From Desulfuromonadales bacterium C00003068 (GTDB lineage: Bacteria > Desulfobacterota > Desulfuromonadia > Desulfuromonadales > Desulfuromonadaceae), in the NCBI GenBank assembly GCA_001751155.1, contig MAXR01000328.1, forward strand, positions 1 through 7,008: a DNA stretch of 7,008 nt, read 5' to 3'. A program made the position numbers and the translations under genes. The notes under the pieces are model-generated. The model made no database searches. It was given only the letters and a program-made list of their open reading frames with translations, and was not told where the DNA came from. This document shows, piece after piece, positions 1-5,963 of the stretch. Position 1 is the first letter of the stretch. Every line of letters starts with the position of its first letter.

Positions 1-429
1 ATCTAAACGATTCGCCCCTTTGATCGCCGAGCCCTTATCTTCAACCCTGCCCCAGCCGTACCCAGGGATAAAAATTCGGGTATGCGGGCCGATATGATTC
101 CAATCCGCAGCGATGGTACCATCATGCGCAAACCACATCCACGGCAACAACAGTCGGTGCGGCAACGTCCACGGATGGGTTAAGGTATTGCCTGACAATA
201 ACCCTGAGTAAGGTTGACGTGGCTCGGTTCCCAAAGCGGTGCGGCCAGTATAAACATCGCCCTTATCCGCTCCAGCAACAAAGTGACGATTCCAAAAATC
301 GGGAAAGTCACGTGACCACGAACAGCACGATGAGCAATTACAGTAGGCGGTTGTTTTATACGTCTGCTGCTTGGGGGCAGCACAACCCGTGACACATAAC
401 AGCAATATCAATGTAAATAAGATGCGCAC
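1..429 (-). CDS. 3D-domain (double-psi beta-barrel) lipoprotein, C-terminus cut by window edge
   Basis: The frame is open from a GTG at 427-429 to the window edge (143 codons). An in-frame stop lies a few codons upstream of the GTG, and an AAAAGGA ribosome-binding site sits about 7 bases before it, so GTG is the natural start. The N-terminus is a lipoprotein signal: VRILF, a hydrophobic run, then a lipobox with Cys16 (VTGC). Next come TTAYCNCSSCC (about residues 26-36), a long loop, and near the cut end IPGYGWGRVEDKGSAIKG (about 121-138). Together these are the hallmarks of the 3D domain, the small barrel shared with the C-terminus of lytic transglycosylase MltA and with Bacillus YocH-like cell-wall proteins. 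The D131 and D143 positions fit two of the three conserved aspartates; any remaining domain end is off-window. It is probably a membrane-anchored periplasmic protein acting on or near peptidoglycan. No enzymatic activity can be assigned. It is divergent from the thioesterase gene. Confidence 0.82.
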   Translation of the reverse strand, partial: MRILFTLILLLCVTGCAAPKQQTYKTTAYCNCSSCCSWSRDFPDFWNRHFVAGADKGDVYTGRTALGTEPRQPYSGLLSGNTLTHPWTLPHRLLLPWMWFAHDGTIAADWNHIGPHTRIFIPGYGWGRVEDKGSAIKGANRLD

Positions 430-525
430 AAATAAATCCTTTTATTTTTAAATAACACGTGTAAATTAACGACTATACGGCACTCTACAATGCAGCCGAA
501 GCTCTGTCCATGCTCGATTCATAGC

Positions 526-531
526 GAGGAG
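526..531 (+). promoter_or_regulatory. Ribosome-binding site deciding the thioesterase start
   Basis: GAGGAG lies 9 bases before the ATG at 541. The frame is also open upstream to an ATG at 490, but that codon has no comparable site. The 17 residues it would add lie outside the recognisable family domain. Confidence 0.7.
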
Positions 532-540
532 TTCAAAACC

Positions 541-933
541 ATGCAAGTTGAAGACGATAAAGGGTGTTTTGTTTGCGGTGATGATAATGCTCACGGCCTG
601 CACGCAACCTTCGAAGTTGACAAAAAAAACCAAAGCGCAAGCTGTCACTATACTATTCCGCAACAATTCCAAGGCTGGAAGAACGTTGCCCACGGGGGGA
701 TTTTAGCCACCCTACTCGATGAAGTGAGCATCTATGCCTGTCGTAGTATCACCTGCAACGTGGTCACCGCTGAACTTTCGGTACGCTACAGAAAGCCGGT
801 CATGGTTAACACGCCACTTGTGTTGCGCGCTAAAATTGTTGAAACAAAAAAACGTTACTTTCTCGTTGAATCGACCATCGAAGTGGACGGCAAAGTCCAC
901 GCTTCAGCCAAAGTAAAGGTCTTCATCTGTTAA
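541..933 (+). CDS. PaaI-family hotdog-fold acyl-CoA thioesterase
   Basis: A 130-residue protein, the usual length for single-domain PaaI-like thioesterases. These enzymes hydrolyse acyl- or aryl-CoA thioesters in the cytoplasm as homotetramers. The N-terminal CFVCGDDNAHGL (residues 9-20) matches the CxxCGxxNxxGL opening of the family. The core motif AHGGILATLLDEV (50-62) carries the HGG turn (51-53) and the acidic residues D60 and E61 on the central helix, where the family's catalytic Asp/Glu lies. The rest alternates beta-strands (AELSVRYRKPV, LVLRAKIVETKKRYFLVES), as expected for the hotdog sheet. The start was chosen at 541 from the GAGGAG site 9 bases upstream. The gene stands alone: divergent from the 3D lipoprotein and 231 bp before typA, with no clear terminator after it. 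The substrate cannot be inferred from context. Confidence 0.85.
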   Translation: MQVEDDKGCFVCGDDNAHGLHATFEVDKKNQSASCHYTIPQQFQGWKNVAHGGILATLLDEVSIYACRSITCNVVTAELSVRYRKPVMVNTPLVLRAKIVETKKRYFLVESTIEVDGKVHASAKVKVFIC

Positions 934-970
934 ACATACGGCTCTTTGTTGTCCAGTCCACCGTTAACAT

Positions 971-993
971 GCTCATCTCAGGCTGAGTAGAGC
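971..993. repeat. Interrupted palindrome downstream of the thioesterase gene
   Basis: CTCAG-G-CTGAG (977-987) is a perfect 5-1-5 inverted repeat, flanked by GCTC (971-974) and GAGC (990-993), which also pair across a 2-base symmetric mismatch. No T run follows, so it is not a convincing intrinsic terminator. It could be an operator, an RNA hairpin or chance. The rest of the 934-1164 gap shows no gene. Confidence 0.3.
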
Positions 994-1164
994 ACCAAAC
1001 CAACCACCACTAACTATCTGATTCCTCGTAAGTTTAACGTATCAAATCAAGGGACAACAACAATCCTTCGCTGGCGGCCATTTTTTAATAGCAAAGCCTA
1101 CGGCGTTAGTGTATTGTTGCGCGGTTTTGCCTACTTATATATGTTTTAAGGAGATTTACCCGAA

Positions 1165-2979
1165 ATGAGCGACCAGATCAGAAACATTGCTATTATTGCC
1201 CACGTTGACCACGGAAAAACGACCCTTGTTGACGCTATGCTACAACAGTCGGGAGTATTTCGCTCCAATCAGGTCATTACCGAACGGATCATGGACAGCA
1301 ACGATCTGGAAAAAGAGCGCGGTATCACCATCCTGTCAAAAAACCTCTCTATCGAATATGAGGATGTAAAAATCAACATCGTTGACACCCCAGGTCACGC
1401 CGACTTTGGCGGTGAGGTTGAGCGTGTTTTGAAGATGGTTGATTCAGTTCTGCTTCTCGTTGATGCGTTTGACGGCCCTATGCCTCAAACCCGTTTCGTG
1501 TTGAAAAAATCTCTCGATCTTGGCCTTAAGCCAATTGTTGTTATTAATAAAATTGACCGCCCTGGCGCTCGACCTGAAGAGGTGGTTGACATGGTTTTTG
1601 ATCTATTCTGTGAGCTTGACGCTACGGAAGATCAAATGGACTTCCCCATTGTCTATGCCAGTGCAAAAAACGGTTACGCCCGCTATGAGGCAACCGATGA
1701 CAACATGGACCTCAAGCCACTGTTTGACGTCATTCAGGACAAAGTTCCGTCACCCAAAGTTGATGTCAATGCGCCATTCCAATTTTTGGTCACTAGTATC
1801 GACTACAACAATTACATTGGCCGTATCGCAACGGGTAAAATTTTTAACGGCAGCGTTAAGGCAGGCGACACGATTGCTCGTATCGATAAAGATGGCAACA
1901 TCACCCGTGGCCGTATCTCCAAGCTTGTTGGCTACCAAGGGATGCAACAGGTTACTATAGAAGAAGCCTTCGCTGGCGACATTGTCACCATCGCCGGTTT
2001 TGATGAGATTAAAATCAGCGAGACTCTCGCTTCGACGGTCGACCCACAACCACTGCCTTACGTGAATATTGATGAGCCAACGCTGGCGATGAACTTTATC
2101 GTCAACAGTTCACCCTTTGCAGGTACTGAGGGTAAGTTGGTCACCTCACGTAATATCTCTGAGCGTTTGCAAAAAGAGTTACGTACCAACGTTTCACTCC
2201 GTGTTGAAGCGACTGACAACACTGACACCTTTAAAGTTTCCGGTCGTGGTGAGCTTCACCTCTCTATTTTGATCGAAACCATGCGTCGTGAAGGGTTTGA
2301 GTTAGCGGTATCAAAGCCTGAAGTTATCCTCAAAGAGGAAAACGGCCAAAAAATGGAGCCATTCGAGTACTTATGTATCGACGTACCCGAAGAGTTTCAA
2401 GGAACAGTTATCGAGAAACTTGGTCAGCGTAAAGCGGAGATGATCTCCATGAAGCCAATGGATGGCAACAACCGCCTTGAGTTTAACATCCCCGCTCGTG
2501 GCCTAATCGGTTTCCGTACTGAGTTTATGACCGATACCCGTGGTACAGGCGTATTGTCACATAGTTTTCTTGAGTATGCACCATACAAAGGTGAGATCGA
2601 AGGCCGCAAGAATGGCGTACTGATCTCCATTGATGCAGGTGAAACAGTAGCTTACTCACTGTTCAACTTGCAAGATCGTGGCACTCTCTTTGTTAACCCC
2701 GGCACTAAAGTGTACGAGGGGATGATTATCGGTCAGAACGCTAAAGAGAGCGATATGATGGTTAACGTGCGTAAGGGTAAAAAACTCTCTAACGTCCGTT
2801 CATCGGGTACTGACGAAGCGATTCGCCTAACACCACCTCACATTCTAACTCTTGAGCAAGCTCTTGAATATATTTCGGATGATGAGTTGGTTGAGGTCAC
2901 TCCTGAGTCAATTCGCCTGAGAAAGAAAATTCTTTGTGCCAATGATCGTAAGAAGAGCGAAAAAAGTAAATCGGCTTAA
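1165..2979 (+). CDS. typA: Ribosome-associated translational GTPase TypA/BipA
   Basis: A full-length 604-residue member of the BipA/TypA family (usually about 600-615 residues). These EF-G-like GTPases bind the 70S ribosome and support 50S assembly and growth under cold and other stress. The G domain is complete: G1 AHVDHGKT (12-19), G2 with T55 in RGIT, G3 DTPGH (74-78), G4 NKID (128-131) and G5 SAK (166-168). A translation-factor beta-barrel domain follows (about 200-290), then EF-G domain III- and V-like folds (about 300-475, including [19 protein letters not shown]). Last is the BipA-specific C-terminal domain (about 480-595), ending in [30 protein letters not shown] lysine/serine-rich tail closes the protein. 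AAGGAG at 1148-1153 lies 11 bases before the ATG. The gene appears monocistronic and is closed by the hairpin at 3005-3038. Confidence 0.98.
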   Translation: MSDQIRNIAIIAHVDHGKTTLVDAMLQQSGVFRSNQVITERIMDSNDLEKERGITILSKNLSIEYEDVKINIVDTPGHADFGGEVERVLKMVDSVLLLVDAFDGPMPQTRFVLKKSLDLGLKPIVVINKIDRPGARPEEVVDMVFDLFCELDATEDQMDFPIVYASAKNGYARYEATDDNMDLKPLFDVIQDKVPSPKVDVNAPFQFLVTSIDYNNYIGRIATGKIFNGSVKAGDTIARIDKDGNITRGRISKLVGYQGMQQVTIEEAFAGDIVTIAGFDEIKISETLASTVDPQPLPYVNIDEPTLAMNFIVNSSPFAGTEGKLVTSRNISERLQKELRTNVSLRVEATDNTDTFKVSGRGELHLSILIETMRREGFELAVSKPEVILKEENGQKMEPFEYLCIDVPEEFQGTVIEKLGQRKAEMISMKPMDGNNRLEFNIPARGLIGFRTEFMTDTRGTGVLSHSFLEYAPYKGEIEGRKNGVLISIDAGETVAYSLFNLQDRGTLFVNPGTKVYEGMIIGQNAKESDMMVNVRKGKKLSNVRSSGTDEAIRLTPPHILTLEQALEYISDDELVEVTPESIRLRKKILCANDRKKSEKSKSA

Positions 2980-3004
2980 TCGCTGAATTGACACGTTAAT
3001 ACTA

Positions 3005-3038
3005 AAAAAGGGACAGACCATGCGGTCTGTCCCTTTTT
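3005..3038. terminator. Bidirectional rho-independent terminator between typA and the SseB-like gene
   Basis: A perfect 15-bp inverted repeat has arms 3005-3019 and 3024-3038 around a 4-base ATGC loop. Its GC-rich 10-bp core is GGGACAGACC/GGTCTGTCCC, and its outer part is five A-T pairs. Reading rightward it ends in a T run 25 bases after the typA stop codon's neighbourhood. Reading leftward it also ends in a T run (complement of A3004-A3009), 39 bases past the stop of the convergent SseB-like gene. It therefore serves both genes. Confidence 0.93.
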
Positions 3039-3076
3039 ATTTTCAACCAACACTGAAAACACCGATTACCACGCTG

Positions 3077-3544
3077 TTATGATTCACCAAGTCCTTCAGA
3101 GCACAAATCCGCATCCTCATCGATCTCTTCATCACCACCTTCAGGAGTCAGTTCAGCCACTTTTTGAATGATCTCTTGCAACCAAGCAATCTCATCAGGG
3201 ACAAACTGTTTTTGAAACTTCGTGCCAACATTGAGTGCCCAGTTCAATTTCGGCGGCGTCATCTGTGCAATGGCATCACCAGAAACAATCACGTAGCACA
3301 CCGACTCATCGGCCCACGCCAGTAAACGTTCTTTGGTTTCAAACAGCATCAGATAATCTTCGTCTTCGGCACTTAATACCAACGGCACAATACTATCCTT
3401 AGCAGTGATCTCCTGCTCGCCCTTCGCGCCCTCTTCAGCGTGAACAGGGATATAAAAATCAGAATTCAATACCAAATCATAATAAGGAGCCTGGTTTTTA
3501 TCATCCTCAACAAACAGTTCGAGGGCTTTATCTAACTCAGTCAT
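3077..3544 (-). CDS. SseB-like (enhanced serine sensitivity family) protein
   Basis: A 155-residue cytoplasmic protein with no signal peptide or membrane segment. The layout matches the SseB N-terminal domain: an N-terminal helix (TELDKALELFVEDD, from residue 2), then the strand NSDFYIPVHAE (27-37). After that come IVPLVLSAEDEDYLMLFETKERLLAWAD (52-79), the family's 'value, then in/out of range, then FTS-like segment' region, and ALNVGT (103-108) near a proline-rich turn. The tail is very acidic (EGGDEEIDEDAD, about 135-146). SseB proteins were named for serine sensitivity when overexpressed in E. coli, and their biochemical role is unclear, so I assign none. The start is supported by AAAGG about 8 bases before the ATG. 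The gene converges on typA and lies 159 bp downstream of the P460 gene on the same strand, behind a likely terminator, so it probably has its own promoter. Confidence 0.72.
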   Translation of the reverse strand: MTELDKALELFVEDDKNQAPYYDLVLNSDFYIPVHAEEGAKGEQEITAKDSIVPLVLSAEDEDYLMLFETKERLLAWADESVCYVIVSGDAIAQMTPPKLNWALNVGTKFQKQFVPDEIAWLQEIIQKVAELTPEGGDEEIDEDADLCSEGLGES

Positions 3545-3588
3545 GCGTAAACCTTTCTATCTATGCGAGTCACAACCTGTGATACGGC

Positions 3589-3644
3589 AAAAAATACCCA
3601 AGTATTCACACGGCGATGTCAACCATCGGGCGATCCTACTTGGG
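3589..3644 (-). terminator. Nested inverted repeats with T run, likely terminator or attenuator between the P460 and SseB-like genes
   Basis: On the minus strand, CCCAAGTA (complement of 3637-3644) pairs with TACTTGGG (complement of 3597-3604). A small internal hairpin CGATG/CATCG (3614-3618 with 3624-3628) lies in the loop, and a run of six T (complement of A3589-A3594) follows close after. The distal arm can instead fold locally as AATAC-TTGG-GTATT (3593-3606), directly abutting the T run. The two folds share bases and so exclude each other. The simplest role is terminating the P460 transcript before the SseB-like gene. Confidence 0.5.
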
Positions 3645-3703
3645 CAATAAAACATGTTTACCTTAGGAATTTCCAGCTAAAAATCTATTGAGCTTAACAC
3701 TTG

Positions 3704-4180
3704 CTACAGCTCATGCACCAAAATAAAGTCGTTCGCTGCGCGTGTACCATGGCAACCGATACAACCATCGAGCTTCCCTTGCTTAAGTGTGGTGCCTGTA
3801 GGACTATATTTAGCCCAGAACCAATCACCATCAGCAGGATTATAACCACGCACCTTGTACATAACCGTAATCGCTTTGAGAACATTATCATTACCGTAAT
3901 TTTCTTTGACTTCAATGGTGCCGTACTGAGCGGGTGCGCCAACTGACATCAAGCCAGTCTGATTAACAAACACCTTATGCTGTGGACCATGGGGCGCGCG
4001 ACCATCTTGCATCCCTTGGTGATCACTCCAAAAACCCCAACTTTGATACAGTGAAACTTCCGAAATATAACCCCAAAGCGAATCGCCATCGGGCTCTGGC
4101 ATCTCATCAGAAGCCGTCAATACGGTACATCCCATCAACAAAATCGCCAGTAAGAGTCCGAGTATCATTTTTTTCTGCAT
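3704..4180 (-). CDS. Cytochrome P460-family monoheme lipoprotein
   Basis: 158 residues. The signal is MQKKMILGLLLAILLMGC with lipobox LMGC (15-18), so Cys18 would be lipidated and the protein anchored facing the periplasm. One c-type heme site, CIGCH (140-144), lies near the C-terminus. It is preceded by GYNPADGDWFWAKYSPTGT (112-130), which together with HGPQHKVFVN (64-73) is the signature of the cytochrome P460 / cytochrome c'-beta fold. Known members bind nitric oxide or oxidise hydroxylamine through a high-spin heme. P460 proper has a lysine-heme crosslink, whereas c'-beta does not, and I cannot tell from sequence which type this is. The ATG is preceded by AGGGGA about 6 bases away. No cytochrome c biogenesis or denitrification genes lie in the window. 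The SseB-like gene follows and the AEC transporter precedes it, 113 bp upstream. Confidence 0.86.
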   Translation of the reverse strand: MQKKMILGLLLAILLMGCTVLTASDEMPEPDGDSLWGYISEVSLYQSWGFWSDHQGMQDGRAPHGPQHKVFVNQTGLMSVGAPAQYGTIEVKENYGNDNVLKAITVMYKVRGYNPADGDWFWAKYSPTGTTLKQGKLDGCIGCHGTRAANDFILVHEL

Positions 4181-4205
4181 AGTGTTCCCCTTTTACGTGT
4201 GAAGT

Positions 4206-4221
4206 TTTGTTGAAAAACAAA
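4206..4221. repeat. AT-rich hairpin in the leader of the P460 gene
   Basis: TTTGTT (4206-4211) and AACAAA (4216-4221) are perfect 6-base arms around a GAAA loop, 26 to 41 bases before the P460 start. Only two pairs are G-C, so it is weak as RNA. It is listed because it falls between the candidate promoter and the ribosome-binding site. Confidence 0.25.
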
Positions 4222-4233
4222 CAACATCTAATA

Positions 4234-4261
4234 AAAATAACACAGCACAACGCAATGGCAA
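4234..4261 (-). promoter_or_regulatory. Candidate sigma-70 promoter of the P460 gene
   Basis: Reading the minus strand, TTGCCA (complement of 4256-4261) is a good -35 box and TATTTT (complement of 4234-4239) a fair -10 box, with 16 bases between. The predicted start of transcription would leave a leader of roughly 45 bases before the ATG. It lies in the 113-bp gap after the transporter gene, where no clear terminator is seen, so some read-through from the transporter remains possible. Confidence 0.4.
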
Positions 4262-4293
4262 CTACAGTGAAAGAATAACACGCAGGGGAAAAG

Positions 4294-5235
4294 CTACAAA
4301 AAATGGAACAACGAAAAGATAAGGATATAACTTACAATTGAAAGCGCCGTCGACATCACCACAATTGAACCAGCAAGTTCAGCATCACTGGACATCTGTT
4401 GAGCCATAATATAAGTGGCTGTTGCCGCAGGAGACGCCGACATCAAAACACCAACATGGAGATCAACACCTGCTACGCCGAACAGAGTCAACAACACTGC
4501 TGCGAGTAACGGCATCCACAACAGTTTAATACCCGTTGCCATTGCTGCAACAACAAGATCACCACGCAGTCGCGCCAATGAAAATCCGCCACCCAAAGCA
4601 AACAACGCCAGCGGCAAACTCATACCCGTAGTGATCTTCAAACTGCGCTCCAACACCACCGGTAACGGTAATTGAAGGTAACTCCACAATAATCCAGCAA
4701 ATGAAGCAATAATAAGTGGATTCGCCAACACCTTCCCCGCCATCGGTAGTAGTCGCTTAATACGACTCTGCTCGCTACTCTCCTGCTGCGGGCCTAATAG
4801 CGCAAGTACGGCTAAAAAGTTAAGCACCGGCACCAAAAATCCCATCAACACGCTAGCGCGAGTAAGGCCATCATCGCCGTAACCATTAAACACAATCGCA
4901 AGGCCGATATAAGCGAGATTACCGCGAAACGATCCCTGCGAAAAGGCACCCAACTTTTGCGGTGAATAATGGCGCACTACGCCATAACCATAGCTGATGA
5001 TGCAACTGAGAATAATTGCCAGAGTTGCACCAGCAACCAGTTCGAAGTTAAAATTAACACTAAAGTCAGCAGTGGAGATTTTATAAAACAAAAGAAGTGG
5101 CAAGCAGATATAGTAAACAAGCGCATTGGTTTGTTGCAGGAAAGTGTCATCGACAATGTTAATGCGACGCACACCCCAGCCTAAGGCGATGACGATAAAA
5201 ACAGGGAACACTATGTTTAGAATTTCGATAACCAT
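4294..5235 (-). CDS. AEC-family (auxin efflux carrier-like) membrane transporter
   Basis: 313 residues, the typical size for bacterial AEC (Mem_trans) carriers, with about ten hydrophobic segments. They lie near 4-22, 37-53, 68-88, 102-118, 127-147, 168-188, 203-219, 228-250, 260-280 and 290-312. A charged central loop (QQESSEQSRIKR, 150-161) separates the two halves, as usual. Family-type motifs are CLPLLLFYKIS (44-54), RGNLAYIGLA (104-113), PLALFALGGGFSL (208-220) and SASPAATATYIMAQQM (266-281). The last matches the conserved proline-containing segment of the second half. Members export or exchange small organic anions such as malate; the substrate here is unknown. The ATG directly follows an in-frame TAA, so the start cannot lie further upstream, yet no good ribosome-binding site precedes it. 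It is divergent from the Fur-like regulator across a 212-bp gap, so shared control is possible. Confidence 0.88.
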   Translation of the reverse strand: MVIEILNIVFPVFIVIALGWGVRRINIVDDTFLQQTNALVYYICLPLLLFYKISTADFSVNFNFELVAGATLAIILSCIISYGYGVVRHYSPQKLGAFSQGSFRGNLAYIGLAIVFNGYGDDGLTRASVLMGFLVPVLNFLAVLALLGPQQESSEQSRIKRLLPMAGKVLANPLIIASFAGLLWSYLQLPLPVVLERSLKITTGMSLPLALFALGGGFSLARLRGDLVVAAMATGIKLLWMPLLAAVLLTLFGVAGVDLHVGVLMSASPAATATYIMAQQMSSDAELAGSIVVMSTALSIVSYILIFSLFHFL

Positions 5236-5291
5236 TTAAATTGATTAACATAGTTATTAAGGAAAGGCAAAAGGCAATATTATCAAGATGG

Positions 5292-5306
5292 CCATTTAAA
5301 AAATGG
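5292..5306. repeat. Perfect 6-3-6 inverted repeat in the transporter/regulator gap
   Basis: CCATTT (5292-5297) and AAATGG (5301-5306) flank AAA. It sits about 57 bases upstream of the transporter start, in the divergent region, so it could be an operator. There is no T run on the useful side and no known regulator consensus that I recognise. Confidence 0.3.
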
Positions 5307-5369
5307 ACTGTCACCATGCTCTTCCTAAACAGTCAAACTCTACTTACTCCAATTTCACATAAAACAATA

Positions 5370-5398
5370 TTGACATTAACTATGTATAGGAGTATTTC
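5370..5398 (+). promoter_or_regulatory. Candidate promoter of the Fur-like regulator
   Basis: A perfect -35 TTGACA (5370-5375) is followed after 17 bases by TATTTC (5393-5398), a mediocre -10. Transcription would start near 5405, about 43 bases before the ATG at 5448. Two 8-bp palindromes overlap or adjoin it: CAATATTG (5365-5372) and TGCATGCA (5401-5408). Confidence 0.45.
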
Positions 5399-5410
5399 TA
5401 TGCATGCAAT

Positions 5411-5425
5411 TGAGACTCATTCTCT
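5411..5425. promoter_or_regulatory. Fur-box-like 7-1-7 element in the regulator's leader
   Basis: TGAGACT-C-ATTCTCT matches the Fur/PerR-type consensus TGATAAT-n-ATTATCA at 10 of 14 positions, and its two halves are complementary at 5 of 7. It lies just downstream of the predicted transcription start, a good place for autorepression. A match of this quality in AT-rich DNA can arise by chance. Confidence 0.35.
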
Positions 5426-5447
5426 TTACGTGACAAAAGGAACGACA

Positions 5448-5897
5448 ATGAAACTGGATGTATTCAAAAAATTCTTAACTGAGCGTGGCTTAAAAATGAC
5501 TCGCGAAAGGCAGGAGCTTTTTCAACAAATACTTGAGTTTGATGATCACTTTGATGTCGATAGCTTACTTTTCCAGTTGAAAAATCGAGGACTTAAAACC
5601 TCAAAGGCAACCATTTATCGGACGTTACAATTACTGATGGAAGCGGGATTGATTCGAAATATTAGTCTCTCACTTTCTGAAGCACGCAGCCCTCGTTACA
5701 GTGTGTGCTCAAAACTACGCGCCTACGATCACTTAATTTGCACAGGTTGCGGTAAGGTGACCGATTTTGATAAACAGGAGGTGTGTAAAACGTGTCACAG
5801 CGTTACAGCTGAACACGGTTACAAGCTAGAAGCGCATAGTTTGCGTATTTTCGCCCTCTGTCCAGACTGTCAGGAAAAAGGGCTAACCAGTTGTTAA
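5448..5897 (+). CDS. Fur-superfamily metal/redox-responsive regulator with atypical ligand set
   Basis: 149 residues, standard for Fur/PerR/Zur. The frame is open upstream to a TTG at 5241, but the ATG at 5448 has AAGGAA 5 bases before it and aligns with E. coli Fur's N-terminus. The winged-helix DNA-binding domain spans about 1-80, with recognition helix TSKATIYRTLQLL (51-63). The dimerisation domain keeps DHLICTGCGKVTDF (94-107) and AHSLRIFALCPDC (129-141), so C98/C101 plus C138/C141 form the usual structural Zn(Cys)4 site. By ungapped comparison with remembered E. coli Fur, the positions of E81, H87, H88 and E108 are V86, A92, Y93 and C113. H34, H95 and H130 are retained. An extra CxxC (C113, C116), followed by H117, plus C87 and C149, give eight cysteines in all. 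The inducing metal or signal therefore cannot be assigned. It is probably a repressor of itself and of the reductase gene 66 bp downstream. Confidence 0.9.
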   Translation: MKLDVFKKFLTERGLKMTRERQELFQQILEFDDHFDVDSLLFQLKNRGLKTSKATIYRTLQLLMEAGLIRNISLSLSEARSPRYSVCSKLRAYDHLICTGCGKVTDFDKQEVCKTCHSVTAEHGYKLEAHSLRIFALCPDCQEKGLTSC

Positions 5898-5929
5898 GAA
5901 ATTTATTGTCATCTACCTTGTGCAAATTG

Positions 5930-5942
5930 TGATGACTCATCA
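5930..5942. promoter_or_regulatory. Perfect 13-bp palindrome upstream of the reductase gene, candidate operator
   Basis: TGATGA-C-TCATCA is a perfect 6-1-6 palindrome that ends 5 bases before the AAGGAG ribosome-binding site (5948-5953) of the reductase. It lies in the 66-bp gap after the Fur-like gene. It shares the heptamer GACTCAT with the Fur-box-like element at 5411-5425. A weak promoter (TTGTGC at 5918-5923, 17 bases, CATATC at 5941-5946) would place it in the spacer. Binding by the upstream regulator is inference. Confidence 0.4.
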
Positions 5943-5963
5943 TATCTAAGGAGTAAATGAATA

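Noticed and set aside
180..395. Open frame on the minus strand over the 3D lipoprotein
   Set aside because: It is in another frame from the lipoprotein, which has a signal sequence, a ribosome-binding site and family motifs. The translation shows no recognisable domain.
490..540. Earlier ATG that would lengthen the thioesterase by 17 residues
   Set aside because: No ribosome-binding site precedes it, while GAGGAG precedes the ATG at 541. The added residues lie outside the domain.
1114..1143. Promoter for typA: TTGTTG (1114-1119) with TATATA (1136-1141)
   Set aside because: The implied transcription start would fall on or just before the ribosome-binding site at 1148-1153, leaving almost no leader. 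The AT-rich stretch is just as likely a coincidence.
3701..3946. Plus- and minus-strand open frames overlapping the P460 gene, with some cysteines
   Set aside because: They are shadows of the P460 gene, which has a signal peptide, a heme motif and a ribosome-binding site. The shadows have none of these.
5241..5447. N-terminal extension of the Fur-like protein from TTG at 5241
   Set aside because: The extension covers the likely promoter and operator, has no ribosome-binding site and does not match the family. The ATG at 5448 has AAGGAA at proper spacing.
5928..5944. FNR or CRP binding site upstream of the reductase
   Set aside because: The palindrome has an odd centre, TGAT-N5-ATCA. FNR needs N4, and the right half does not match the CRP half-site TCACA.
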